Below, piece by piece: positions 36,036 through 47,092 of a stretch of 64,000 nucleotides of DNA. The notes under the pieces were generated by a model. The model saw nothing but the letters and a program-made list of their open reading frames with translations, did no database searches and had not been told where the DNA came from. Both the position numbers and the translations under genes were made by a program. The stretch is from Poa pratensis. Lineage: Eukaryota; Streptophyta; Magnoliopsida; Poales; Poaceae. The stretch is taken from the NCBI GenBank assembly GCA_947311845.1, contig CAMZMU010000020.1:38902752-38966751 (forward strand), written 5' to 3'. How positions within the stretch are numbered: position 1 is the first letter of the stretch; the number at the start of each line of letters is the position of its first letter.

Positions 36036-37488
36036 TTTTAGGACAAGGTGGTCGTACCACCGCTCGATTAGATAGAAAGAATTGACCCAGTTTATAAGGA
36101 AAAACCGGGTCCAAAAACCATACAAGCTGTACAAAAGAACACACAGACGAAGCGACCCGTCGCCCTCACGACACAAGCCGGACAAACGCCACAAACACAC
36201 ACCACCCGCTCCGGAGCCGCCGCTCCGGCGTAGCAACCAGAGCGACATCCGCATTGCCCGGAAGCGATCCAGTCATGGTCGACGAACCCTCTGCCCACGC
36301 AGTCTCTATCCAGGCTGCCACCAAAACCACCAAGTTCCGGGGCCGCCTCCCCGGTATAGCAACCAGATCCACCTTCGCGTTGCCCGAAGGTGATCCAGTC
36401 AGGTCGACGAACCCTCTGCCCACGCAGTCTTCATCCAGGTCGCCACCCAGACCCCCGCTAGACAACGGCTCCACCTCATAGGACCGTCGTAGCGTGGGAG
36501 CTCGAGGCCGCCGCCTCGACGTCCACCACCGTCCGGGGCCGCTGCCCCGGCATCCGCCTCCCTCGACCACGGAGCCGCCCCGCGAATCCATCGCACCGAG
36601 ATGACCAATGACTCCAAGACAACGCCTCCAACGAGGTAGTGACGCGTCCGTCACCGTTGCCCGCTCCCGACGGAGCTTGGGCTTTCACCCGGAGATCACC
36701 GGACCACACTCGTCAGTAAGGGTATCGAAGATCCACAACGATGCAATCAAGAAGGAAACGGCGCCCGAAAGGCGTCGCCATCGTCGGCCCGACCGGAGTC
36801 GGCGCAGGCTTTCGCCCGGATTTCGACCCACCCACAAAGCTCGGAGAGCATCAAGGATGGCATGGAGGCACCGTGTTCGACCGCCTAGCTCCACCGCGCT
36901 GCACCCCTCCACGCAGCACCGGCCACCATGCCATCGGGAGAGCCCCCGAACGCACACCAACCCGCACCACCTCCAGGGGGCAGCCGACCGCCCCCACATC
37001 GCCTCCACAGCACCTCCAGCGCGCCCGCGATCCTCCGGCGCAGCTGGGACGGGCGCCACCGCGCCGTGCTCGACGAGCCCAGCACGCGCGCCCCTGAGCC
37101 CGGCCCGGCGGGCCCAGATCAGGCCCGCCAAGCCCATCTGGACCGCAGCCACCGTCGCAGCAGGCGACGGCAGCAACGCTCCGCCCCGCTGCCTGCAGCC
37201 CGCACCGACCCCTCCGCGCCTCCGTCGCCTCCACCCGGGCCCGCCGGCCCGGCATCCTCCGTCCCGGCCGCCGTCGCCCCCACGGGGCGGCCTCTCTCCA
37301 ACCTGAGCAAGGAACCTCCCCCCGGCCGCCTTTTGGCAGCGGAGGGGTGCCGCCACCGCCGCGGCCGAGGCCGGCGACGGCAGCGGCAGGGCGGGCAGCG
37401 GTGGTGAGGACTGGCGGCGGGAGATGGTTGCCCCTGGCGCCGCCTGGGGGGGCGACGCGAGGGGATGGGGGAGCGTCCCGCTTAGGAG
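36036..37488 (-). mobile_element. Non-LTR retrotransposon insertion, 15-bp target duplication
   Basis: GGGCCTGCAGTTTTT occurs on both sides (36021-36035 and 37489-37503). The left end is T-rich, meaning a poly-A tail on the minus strand, so the element reads leftward. Its 5' part (37488-36650) is very GC-rich, with alanine/glycine/arginine-rich frames on both strands. Its 3' part has repeated 'gtcgacgaaccctctgccca' blocks (36278 and 36403). No reverse transcriptase motif is visible, so it is a non-autonomous or heavily deleted LINE. The long frames here (for example 36608-37306 and 36685-37356) are GC-driven and are not called genes. Confidence 0.8.
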
Positions 37489-37503
37489 GGGCCTGCAGTT
37501 TTT

Positions 37504-37991
37504 GGGAGTCTAGTTTATTTTACTTTTTTGACGTTTAGTTTTTATTTCTTTTTGAGATCTTTAGTTTGTTCTTTCTTAACCCCGTGAGCTAGACGGACTG
37601 AGATGCAGTGCCTTGCTCGAACCAAAGGCGGAGCGTGCCTCACGCCCTCACCCCGTACCAATCTACCATCCACGTTCAAATTTATTTGAGGGCTAGCAGT
37701 TACAGAACACGGGAAACAGAGATTCCCCACAGCCAGGAAAATTGCGCGGGCTCAGGCATAGGCTTGCCGCTCTCTCGCTGGTGCCGCCGCAAGAAAGGTA
37801 GGTCGTTCCCTAGTTGTGCTCGTTCTGTAACTGCGCGTTGCTTCTGGCCGTTAGATGAGTTTGGACGGTGGATGGTAGGGGGTCAAGGCGCGTTGCCTCA
37901 ACACCCAGCTAAGCCCTACCCACAACACAGGTTGTTGGTATTGACCAATCCAGACTGAACTCGAATCATTATAATACGAGCAGGCTGGATT
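37504..37991. other. Unassigned intergenic DNA
   Basis: No gene features were recognised. Short frames show no family signature. Confidence 0.4.
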
Positions 37992-37994
37992 TTA

Positions 37995-38315
37995 GAGCAT
38001 TTTCAACCGGCTCCCCCAAATCCGCTCCCAAACTGTCTGGGCAGGTGTCCGTGGAAATGCCTAAAAAATGACCTCCTACAGCCGTTGTCCCGGTCACTTG
38101 CATGTGATTGGTGGAGAAAGAGAGAAAAATAAAAGGATGACAAAAGAAAGAAAAAGTAGGTGTAAAAGTGGTCCAGAGTGGGTCAGGCGGACAGCCCGGA
38201 CACGCCCTCAAACTCACCCCATATGTGTGTGCCGGACAGGCCGGAGAAATAAAACCACTTTTGTTGTCCGCCCAGACAAAAAAAGCCAGTTTGGGGACCA
38301 TGGTTGGAGATGCTC
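37995..38315. mobile_element. PIF/Harbinger (Tourist-type) MITE, 321 bp
   Basis: Ends GAGCATTTTCAACCG and CGGTTGGAGATGCTC-like, imperfect inverted copies, flanked by TTA (37992-37994 and 38316-38318). Tri-nucleotide TTA duplications and this terminus are typical of Harbinger MITEs. No coding sequence. Confidence 0.75.
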
Positions 38316-38344
38316 TTACACAGCTGCAATTCGAATTGGCTCGT

Positions 38345-38764
38345 ATTCAACATGTTTTTGTAAAGCTCAACGGTACAAGATCACCCACCAGAACACCACT
38401 TTCATTTCATAAAACGAGGAAGATTTACAGGGGGCGACCCTAGGGGGGGGGATAGAGGTGACATACCACTTCAAAGAGTTACAAGAGGTGTGAGGGGTAG
38501 CAGGGGGATGGCACCCCATGAGTAGCCTAGGTAACACTCGTGCACCGAAAAAACGTCCAAACGCCCTAAGGTCCAAACATCATGGTACGCAGGCAGTCCA
38601 AAGACATAGGGGCAAGACGCGGGTAGCAGACAAAGAGGTGTTGCAGATCTTCCAACTGTCCAGGGCAGAAAGGACAGTGGGGGACTAGGGACACACCTAA
38701 AGCGGAAGAGGCGCGCACGCGTCCTGGCCTTCTGGTAACGGAGGATCCAAAAAACACCTGCACC
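38345..38764 (-). pseudogene. LINE 3' fragment with zinc-binding motif
   Basis: The minus-strand frame 38763-38566 contains CPFCPGQLEDLQHLFVCYP, the CxxC...H...C zinc-binding motif near the C-terminus of plant LINE ORF2 (zf-RVT). Only about 420 bp remain. Confidence 0.75.
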
Positions 38765-38766
38765 TT

Positions 38767-39010
38767 GGACTAGTCATAGTGGGAGTAACATGAGTAGTAA
38801 CATCAATGCCACGTAGGCAAAAATCTGATGTGGTAGGTAATTAATGAGGAGAGAGGTGGTTATGGTAACATAATATGTTACCGTAAGATCACACATTTCA
38901 AGGCAAGATGAGTGTGCAACCTAATAAATATGACACTACACACATGTTATTCCCCACTATGGAGGTAGTAACATGTTACTAGTCTAAGTTACTCCCCACT
39001 GTGAGCAGCC
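38767..39010. mobile_element. MITE with GGCTGGTCATAGTGGGAG-type ends
   Basis: The left end 'ggactagtcatagtgggagtaac' (38767) and the right end at 39010 are imperfect inverted copies. The interior repeats 'atgttac'/'gtaacat' words. I know this layout as a common Triticeae MITE of unsettled superfamily. No clear target duplication was found. Confidence 0.65.
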
Positions 39011-39544
39011 TTAGGCAGTGCGAAGCATGCCGAGTTGAAGTCTTGGAGAGGGACCACACATTTCGAGCTGCACATGGCATTTTAGACTTCCTTCGTCCAG
39101 AACTCCGACGCCGCCGATCGAAATGAACCAGCGATCTCGTCGCGAGGATATAAGGTGAGACTGCTCAGCGCGACGCTATTATAACTAGCTTATGATATAA
39201 TAATATAGTTGGAGGTGATTTCCCACCCTTGACCTTGATACACTCACTTCCTTGCATATCATCAACATTTGACTCTCTGAACCTTGTTTCATGACTATAC
39301 TTGTTTTAGATATTGCTACTAGTATTATGTTGCAACACCATGGCGGGGCTTTGCAACGCTCCCGGGAAAATTACAATATATGAGTTCTAGGTGGGGCAAA
39401 GCACACAAAAAATTTGTACCTAAGCCCACCTTTGTTGCAACTTCCAAAGATGGCCAGAGAAAATGACATGAATAAAAATACACTAATAAGGTTGGTCAGT
39501 TGTTATAACAAGGTTGGGTATGCTAAGAGTATTTTTTTTCTTGT
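39011..39544. other. Upstream region of ankyrin fragment
   Basis: No element was recognised. A short ATG frame at 39123 followed by a GTGAGA donor-like site (about 39155) could be a first exon of the ankyrin gene, but it is too short to support. Confidence 0.25.
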
Positions 39545-39720
39545 ATGCTAAGAGTATTGGTGGAACGTGATGTTTCTGTAGGGAATGAAGTTAGCAACCA
39601 AGGTTTTACTCTCGTTATTAGTGCTGCAACTCGCGGACATGTCGATTTCGCTCAAGATCTTCTTAACCATTGTCAAGATGCTCTTTATGGCCATGTACTC
39701 CATCAGTCAACACGACTGAT
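39545..39720 (+). pseudogene. Ankyrin-repeat gene fragment
   Basis: The frame reads VERDVSVGNEVSNQGFTLVI, then SAATRGHVDFAQDLLNHC, which fits the ankyrin repeat consensus (G.TPL..AA..GH.....LL). It lies upstream of and in the same orientation as a PGG-domain fragment at 55097. Ankyrin plus PGG is the layout of ACD6/ITN1-like plant membrane proteins. I infer that both are parts of one gene separated by about 15 kb of insertions. No start or further repeats were seen here. Confidence 0.55.
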
Positions 39721-39799
39721 AAATCTTCATATATGTTGTCCTTTTTCAACATATGTTTGTCTGACATACACTCCAAAGGAAACCATAAGCACACATTAG

Positions 39800-40564
39800 T
39801 GAATCTTTAGGACCATAGGGGGAGGGGGCCAATGCCCCCCTCCCCCCCCCCGCACCCCCATGGTTAGGATGTAAGATCCATTTAACTTAAGGTTTTTTTA
39901 CATGAATATTCAAGATTCAATTGGCCACATTAGTCAATCAAAATAAAAATGTCTATAGTTTTTCGATGCACATTTTTTTAAAATTATAATGTCTCTATTA
40001 TTTAAGTAGCAGAACGTCTTATTTTAAATTTCCATACTGTGAGCTTCATTTTTACCTTATTCCTTTGGATCCATGCTAAAATGAAGTGATCATGCGGATG
40101 TCAAAAGCTTATTGATGCGTCCAAAATATACGCATATTTATCCACGTTCAAACCATATATTTGTCATGAAAATGACAATATATCACTCTATACGTGCCAC
40201 TAGCCGCTAATGTGCAAATTACTTTCCAAATCTCTTTTTCATTTAGGGTTTTTTATTTATGTGCCCTACTTCGCTTAGTTTTCCTTGTTTGTACCCTACT
40301 CGCTTAACTTTCCTCGGTTTTGCCCTACTTTGCTCTTTCGAGGCTCGAAGATGGCCAAACGGGGCTTTTCCGTCGGGTTAATGGTTTGACCGTTAGCTTC
40401 TGACGGGTGGGACCCACATGTCAGAGATTTCATAATTTCAGAAAAAAGAAAAGGTGATGATGACATCATGCTGATGTCATCAATGGAACTTGCTGTTCCT
40501 ACCGAGCAATTCGAGAGGAGAGGAGAGGAATGAGGTGCGCTGATGAGGTTAGGACCTCAAGGGG
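39800..40564. other. Non-coding stretch with C-run and Mutator-like words
   Basis: It includes a C-rich run (39828-39858). At 40245-40345, 'gccctact(t)cgctta' is repeated in a form seen at some Mutator-like termini, but no partner terminus was found. Nothing coding. Confidence 0.35.
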
Positions 40565-41497
40565 TGCCCGATCACGCAAGAACACACGAAGAACACCAAG
40601 AACACCAAGAACACAAGAACACAAAACACGTTTCCCTCACCGGTAGGTCCAAGTCGGTCCAATAGAATCCCAAAGGGAGAGATTGGCAAGTAGAGGCTAC
40701 AAGGAGAGATCTTGAGGGATTGTTTCTCTTAACGGTCAATCCAACCGAACCAATAGAGTCACCCAAGGATGAAAGATTGGCAAGTAGTCACAACTACAGG
40801 AAGAGGTCTTGATTCATCTCCACAAGAGGAGGCCTTGAATCCACAAGAGGGATCTTCTCCACAAGGGGAGGCACCACCACAAGGGGTGGATAAGGAGCCT
40901 ATGCTCAACTCTCTCTCATCATAGACTCTCCCTCTATCTAAAGCAAACGGGGTACTATATATAGTGTTGACTAAAAGGGGTAGGTGGGGAGAGGTTACAA
41001 GGGCCTCTGCCCGTGCTGGTTCTCGCAGCAGTGGTAGTACCGATGGGTCCAGCGGTAGTACCGCTGGTGCGGGCCTCGAAGCCGCGTTTGATTCCGCCGT
41101 GGCGGTAGTACCGCTGCGCTACCGCTGGAGGTACCGGCTTAAGCAACAGAGGGTGGGCTTTGGCGGTAGCATCGGCGGTAGTACCGCTCCTGGGTCCTTG
41201 GCGGTAGTACCGCTTGGCACAGCGGTAGTACCGCTCCCTGGAACTGTGGGCTCCTTTTCCTTCTCCTCTTTCAAGCCTCTGTCTTGTCGGGCTTGCTTCC
41301 TCTAGCTCCATGGCCATCTTCCCGTGGTCTTGTACCTGTAGTGACACACCTAGCAATGCAATTGGAACAATGGTCAAGTAGTATACCATCCAAAGGTGAC
41401 ATATAGTGAATCACATAGTGGAAGGAGTTGACCTTTGAGGTCCATAGTGACTTGTAATGTGTTGGAGTTCTTGACATGGTGATGGACGTGGGTCACA
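40565..41497 (-). repeat. Solo-type LTR related to element C (minus orientation)
   Basis: Reverse-complemented, it aligns with the LTRs of element C (51587-52223 and 54262-55063): the same 'gaagatccctct' block, 'cttgccaatc', 'gagaaacaatcc' and a TATA region. It carries at least four copies of the palindrome GCGGTAGTACCGC (41059-41234). TG...CA-like ends fit 41497 and 40565, but flanking 5-mers differ (AGGGG versus CTACA). The ends are therefore approximate, and recombination or truncation is likely. No internal region is attached. Confidence 0.65.
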
Positions 41498-43085
41498 CTA
41501 CATCATGCGCTAGGGGGCGCGCGTGATTCATGTGGATGTGCGGAACCATTTGGTGGCGGCGCAGCTATCGTTTGGTCACCGGAGAAGCTCCGGCGACGTG
41601 TTCCGTGGCGGCGCACAGGCAAGCACGGCGCGAGGGCGAAGGAAAGAGAGAGGGAGGGTGGAAAGAGGTGCTGGAGAACCGTCAGCTCACCAGGAGCACG
41701 ATGGTGATGTCAGGGAGGTGAGGCGAGGTAGAAGACGAGCCATTGGTGGTCGAACGTCGGCGGCGAGGACGAACTCGATTCCGGTGATTGAAGCCTTCCC
41801 AGCAAGCAATGATCAGGGGAGAGGAAGAATCGGGCATGGGGGAGCTCCGGGGATGCTCGGTGAAGCTTCAGGTTGCTAGAACGGCGGCAAACGGCGGCGG
41901 CCGTGACTAGGGTTAGGGCATGGGAGGCAGGCAAGGAAGAAGATGAACATTTTGAGGAAAACCCCCTACAGTTTCCGAGTACAGTTTTTTTACAGGAAAA
42001 CCCTAGAGTTTCAGAAATGGGGTGGGTTTTCACAGTTTTGCCCTCGGCAGTGTTATGAGACAGTCAACTGGGTTATGTGGTCTACGGGGTTATTAGGGTT
42101 ATGCTAGGGTATGGCCTAAACTTTGCATCCCTTGTCGAAATGATCCAAAATTTTGCACACGCGTGTACAATGCCATTGCGCACAACATTGACGTAGGTAC
42201 AAAGATTTTTTTTTTGGCACTAAAAATACATTTTTCAGTTTTTTAGTGCCAAAACTCCCTTTTTTGTGAAGCAACTACCAAAATGGCTCCCCGAAAGCGG
42301 AATACCCCAAGGTATGAAAAATAATAGAACACTTTATAAGTACATATTACCCTGGGTTTGGATTTAAAAACATTCCTAAGTATTTCTTGTATTTCACAGA
42401 AGTTCCTGCCGATTTCGCTGGAAGTGGGTCCGATTTGAACTACAAGTGTCACAAATTTTGCTCGTTATTTTTTGAAAAAAATCACTTTTAGATCTACAAT
42501 ATGTACTTTCTTTAGAGATCTTTGGCACTTTTTGTTGGAACGGAGGTATGGTTAGGTTTAGGTTCGGGGTTAGGGTTTATGGTCACGGTTTAGGGCTAGG
42601 GTGAGGCACAACTATTTTAAAAAATCAAAAAAAATGGGAAACCTTCACGTGACGTCCTCTTATGTGACCTACCACCTAGAAAAAATAACAAACATGATTT
42701 ATGGAAGTTCTTGTGAAAAACCCTTCTAAAAAAGAGGTTCGAGGTACAAAGATGTATGGCTTTTGACTCAAATGAGCTAGGTCAAGGCCTTAACCATGAC
42801 ATAGTTTGTCGAAATGAGGCCATATTTCACACACTCGTGTATCTTGGATGGGAGAATAGTGTTGAAGAAGGGATTTTTCATTTTCTTGTAACAAAAAACC
42901 CATTTTCCATTTTTGGAGTGCCGAAACTGGTTTTTTATGAAGCAACTACCAAAACGGCTTCAGTGGGTAAAAATAAGTAAAAATAATAAATGACATTGAC
43001 ATCTTATAGAAGCCCCTCTACCTAGTTGACAAGGTTTCACCTTTTAAGAAATTTACTAACCAACTACAACTTGGCAATGCCATTT
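41498..43085. other. Unclassified repeat DNA with telomere-like tract
   Basis: Plus-strand frames at 41523-41879 are GC-biased and unsupported. Segments at about 42130-42300 and 42800-42965 are diverged copies (shared 'gaagcaactaccaaaa' and 'gtcgaaatga'). At 42545-42600 there is a degenerate TTTAGGG-like tract. No gene was recognised. Confidence 0.4.
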
Positions 43086-43703
43086 GGACTAGAACTGTTT
43101 TTCACAAAAAACACAATAGAGAATTTCAAAACTAGCAAAACTGTATAACTACAAAGTTGTAGGAAATCCAATTTGGCACACAACCATATAAAGATTGCTT
43201 CCTAATTTGTTTGGAATCGGCCGAAACGTTCTGTGCTGACATCGGCATGTCCAGATCGCGCCCTCAAGGTGTTCAACAGCAGTCCGACGGCGCCGCCTGC
43301 TTGTGGTCGTCGGAGAAGCGCTCCCTCGTGCATAACACCTTGCCCGTTAGGACGCTCGGCTCCCCTGAGCACGATAGAGTGGACGGCGAGGTCGGACTAG
43401 AACTGTTTTTCAAAAAAACACAATAGAGAAAGTTCAAAACTAGCAAAACTGTATAACTAGAAAGTTGTAGGAAATCCAATTTGGCACACATCCATATAAA
43501 GATTGCTTCCTAATTTGTTGGGAATTGGCCGGAACGTTCTGATGCCGACATCGGCATGTCCAGATCGCGCCCTCAAAGTGTTCGACAGGAGTCTGACGGC
43601 GCCGCCCGCTCGTGGTCGTCGAAGAAGCCCTCCCTCGCGCGTAACACCTTGCCCGTTAGGATGCTCGATTCACCCTGAGCATGATAGAGTGGACGACGAG
43701 GTC
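43086..43703. repeat. Tandem duplication, two 308-bp units
   Basis: Unit 1 starts at 43086 and unit 2 at 43394, both with GGACTAGAACTG or its copy. They agree closely throughout, including 'aaagttgtaggaaatccaa', 'gacatcggcatgtccagatc' and 'taacaccttgcccgttagga'. The second half of each unit is GC-rich and exon-like, but no protein family is evident. Confidence 0.85.
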
Positions 43704-43888
43704 GGACGGAGGCGAATCGAGCACGACGCCGTTCGCCAGAGGCTAGGAAGACGTCGTCGATCTCGACGTTTCTATCCATGGAGCACGTACTGGCTCGAAC
43801 CGGCTTGGTAGCACCACTAGTATAGCATGCACGTAGTAGCTAGCTAGTATAACCCTGCACTGGCAGAAAACCCTATTTTCTAACCGGG

Positions 43889-45447
43889 TGATGCATGTAA
43901 AATGCATACATGAACTTTACATTTTATTATTTGATATTCCAACTTATTTGCATCATATATGGGTTATATTTATGTTTTATAATGATTTTTGGGGATAATT
44001 CACAGTTTCTCCATTTATTTGGAATTAACCCTGCACTGGCAGAAAACCCTATTTTCTATATTTTGATGTTTCAGGGATCCAAACGACGTCCAAATGACCT
44101 AATATTTTACGGGCATCAGTTTTTGAAGGAACAAAGCGTAGGAACGAAGCAAGCGAACAAACGGAGACCCGAGGGCCAAGATAGGTGGGCCCACGTGGCC
44201 AGATTCCTTGGCCGCGTGGGACCCCCCATCCTGGGCCTCGTGGCTCCGATGCCGTCCGTTTTCGTCTCCGTGGCTTCGTCTTGACCTAAAACCGACTATA
44301 AAAATAGTCCCCCGAGGAGTTTCACGGAGAGGCGGCGGAGAAACACAAAAACCACGAAACAGGAGAAGAAGGCTGTCGCCGGCGAAGATCGGAGGGGGGA
44401 AACGCCGTCGAATCACCTCCGGAAGGCTCCTCCATCCCCCCTCCGGAGTCTCCATCAACACCACCGTCAAGACCAGCACCATCTCCATCACCATCTTCGT
44501 GATCCACTTCATCCCCTCATAGTTTGAGATTGTTGAACCCTAGCTATTGTCTAAGTACTATTCTACATGTTTGTGAATTGCTACTTGTCATTGTTTTGTG
44601 GGGAGATTATATTCTCAGATTGTGTTGTATCACTTATGCCATTGAATCATATCATGTCTTCGCGTTGTGAGTAGTTCTCTCATGTTCCTGGGGCATAGGA
44701 TGGATTGGCAATGATTTATTTATGACATGTGTTGGTATTTTGTCTAGTGTTTATCTTTTTATGTAATTCTATGATGGTGTTGTGCGAACGTCGACTGCAC
44801 ATCACTTCACCTATATGGGCTCATAGGAGAACACCGTAGTGTAATGGAGTGAGGGAGACTTGGGAGGACATGTAAACCTGAGACCGAGTCATGAAGTTGC
44901 ATTATGAGGGTATTAGTATCGGGGACCTTAGAGTTTAAGGCTATGGTGGGACTCTATGTCTTAATAACTCTTGTGCAGTCATTTACTTGGCCATAAGAAC
45001 CATCATAAGGGGGTTTAGTTTATTTATTTAGCTTTCCCTAATTATGGCTCCGTCCAAAAGAAGATTAAAACTTGACAAAATGCTTACCTTGTTGTTCTAG
45101 AAATATTTATGCCATGAAGTCTAGGTAGCCCTTGGGAACGTTCTCCACTTATAAGAAACACACACTTGAGCTTGTCCTCTCGCTGCATAGAGGATTGGGC
45201 TTTCTCTCTTTGAGAGCTTTCACTTGTCATATTTTATTTTCAGCTTTTTACTTTATTGCAAACTCTACGCCAAAAACCCAAAAACACTTGCATCATTTAA
45301 TCATTTTAGTTTGTCTAGTGCATAGATAATAAGAGAAGTGACACTCTTATTTGAGAGGATAAATACTTATACCTTCTACTCCTCGTGGGATCGATACTAT
45401 ACTTACACATTGAAGATTTCAACGATCCCCTATACTTGTGGGTATCA
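43889..45447 (+). repeat. 5' LTR of element D
   Basis: 1559 bp with TG...CA borders. The TATA box lies within the perfect palindrome GACTATAAAAATAGTC (44294-44309). The same palindrome is kept in the 3' LTR (50427-50442). The frames at 43910-44284 are not supported as genes. Confidence 0.92.
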
Positions 45448-45458
45448 AGACATTTTCT

Positions 45459-45476
45459 GGCGCCGTTGCCGGGGAG
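45459..45476 (+). other. Primer-binding site of element D
   Basis: TGGCGCCGTTGCCGGGGA is the exact complement of the tRNA-Asp 3' end as I recall it, 11 bases inside the 5' LTR. Confidence 0.88.
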
Positions 45477-45730
45477 TGTAGCGCTTAAGTTTTTATTCTT
45501 GTTTGCACTAGATATTTATTTTCAGTTTTGCATATACTCTAGTTTACTTCAGTTTTGCATTTAGTTTAGTTTTACTTTCAGTTATATATATCAAAACCAA
45601 AAAAATTAGAAAATGGAAAATACCATAAAAACTCTTTCGGAGATAATGAATTTTACTATGGATACATGAAAGCTTCTAAAATTGCTGAGGAATTAAAGAG
45701 TCAACAGAACGGAAAATACTAAAAGATTTC

Positions 45731-47092
45731 ATGGAAAGTTTAAATTATATTGCTGGAGAGTGGCTTTTATTCCATGATAATAAAACTTGTTGCTTTAAAC
45801 ATACTGATAGACACTTTGAATTTCAATGTAAGTTCCATGAAGAACGTGTCATAGCATCTTACCATACTTATGATTACACTCATTTAGGGATGGAACAAGT
45901 AGAGGAATTTGTTACTTATTATGCATCTAATGAATTGCACACCTTTGCTAATGAAAATAAAACTTGCCCTAGAGTTAAGAGATTCGAAGGAAAGGTCACT
46001 TCTATTCTTGAACATTGCATAGCCAAGTTCTCTCAAAATATTTATGTTGTTGACTATAATGAGAGGGGCAAGGTTCCCCAAGAAAGTACTGATGTTTTGC
46101 AGGAAGAAGATGATGAAAACATAAGCTTGGAAGAGGAAGAATGTGAAGAAGAGGATAAAAACCTAAGCTTGGGGATGCCCATGCAACCCCAAGAAGATGA
46201 TGAAGATGATGAACAACTAGAGAATGAAGAGAGGAAACTTCCACCTTCACCACCTATGGATGAGGGTAACCTTCAATATATTGCTGATGATAAACTTTGC
46301 TTTTATGATTCTGATGATGAGGAGGAATATCAACCTGTGCCTAATGAGAATATTATTGATAATAATTTTAAAAATGATGAGGAGTATGGTTTAGACATGT
46401 TTTATGATAGTACTCTAGATGATGGTCCTATTTTGCTTGATAATCCTCCATGTTTAGAACTTGTTACTAAATTTTGTGAGGATAAAGATGATATACTTGC
46501 TGTTTGTGACAATACTCTCATTCATGAGAGTCCTACTTTATTTTTGAATTCTCTTGATTACACTATAGAGGAGAAAATTCACTATGATGATGCTATGTCT
46601 CCCATTTATGATGATTACAATGACGAATGTGATATTTTCAGTCCACCTACCATTGAGGATAAAGTTTATTATGACTATGATATGCCTCCTATATATGATG
46701 ATTACAATGATGGTTATGAATGTTTTACTCCCACTATCACTAATAAGAATGATTTTACTTATGTGGAGAGTATTAATACTTTTATGCTTGTAGATCATGA
46801 AAGACATGCTTTATGTGATAATTATATTGTTGGATTTATTCATGATGCTACTGAAAGTTATTATGAGAGGGGAAAACATGGTTCTAAACATTTCAATATT
46901 ATTACGTTTCCTCTCTTTAAGTTCAAAGTGTTGAAATTGCTCTTGTTTTATCTTCCTATGCTACTTGCTTTGTGTTTCAATGATTTATTTTCTTACAAGA
47001 TCCCAATGCATAGGAAGTGGGTTAGACTTAAAAGTGTTTCATATTTTTCTCTTGATGCTCTCTTTTGCATTTCAATTCTTGTTCCTATGTGA
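45731..47092 (+). CDS. Acidic 453-residue protein of unknown function, carried by element D
   Basis: Not Gag, Pol or a typical Env. Residues 1-110 look globular, with Cys/His/aromatic content (NKTCCFKHTDRHFEF). Residues about 120-180 are a Glu/Asp-rich tract (DEDDEQLENEERK). Residues about 275-340 hold two tandem units built on PIYDDYNDxY with a PPTIE spacer. The last about 65 residues contain two hydrophobic segments (LLLFYLPMLLALCF and a shorter one near the end), which could be membrane-spanning. The frame is intact and codon use is AT-rich, like the rest of the element. The open frame extends about 14 codons upstream of the ATG without another Met, and a neighbouring frame starting MKASKIAEEL suggests the original N-terminus was longer. 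A role in the element (structural, membrane or regulatory) is speculation. Confidence 0.6.
   Translation: MESLNYIAGEWLLFHDNKTCCFKHTDRHFEFQCKFHEERVIASYHTYDYTHLGMEQVEEFVTYYASNELHTFANENKTCPRVKRFEGKVTSILEHCIAKFSQNIYVVDYNERGKVPQESTDVLQEEDDENISLEEEECEEEDKNLSLGMPMQPQEDDEDDEQLENEERKLPPSPPMDEGNLQYIADDKLCFYDSDDEEEYQPVPNENIIDNNFKNDEEYGLDMFYDSTLDDGPILLDNPPCLELVTKFCEDKDDILAVCDNTLIHESPTLFLNSLDYTIEEKIHYDDAMSPIYDDYNDECDIFSPPTIEDKVYYDYDMPPIYDDYNDGYECFTPTITNKNDFTYVESINTFMLVDHERHALCDNYIVGFIHDATESYYERGKHGSKHFNIITFPLFKFKVLKLLLFYLPMLLALCFNDLFSYKIPMHRKWVRLKSVSYFSLDALFCISILVPM

Noticed and set aside
36608..37407. Long Pro/Arg/Ala-rich frames on both strands
   Set aside because: GC-rich 5' part of a non-LTR element; all frames open because of composition.
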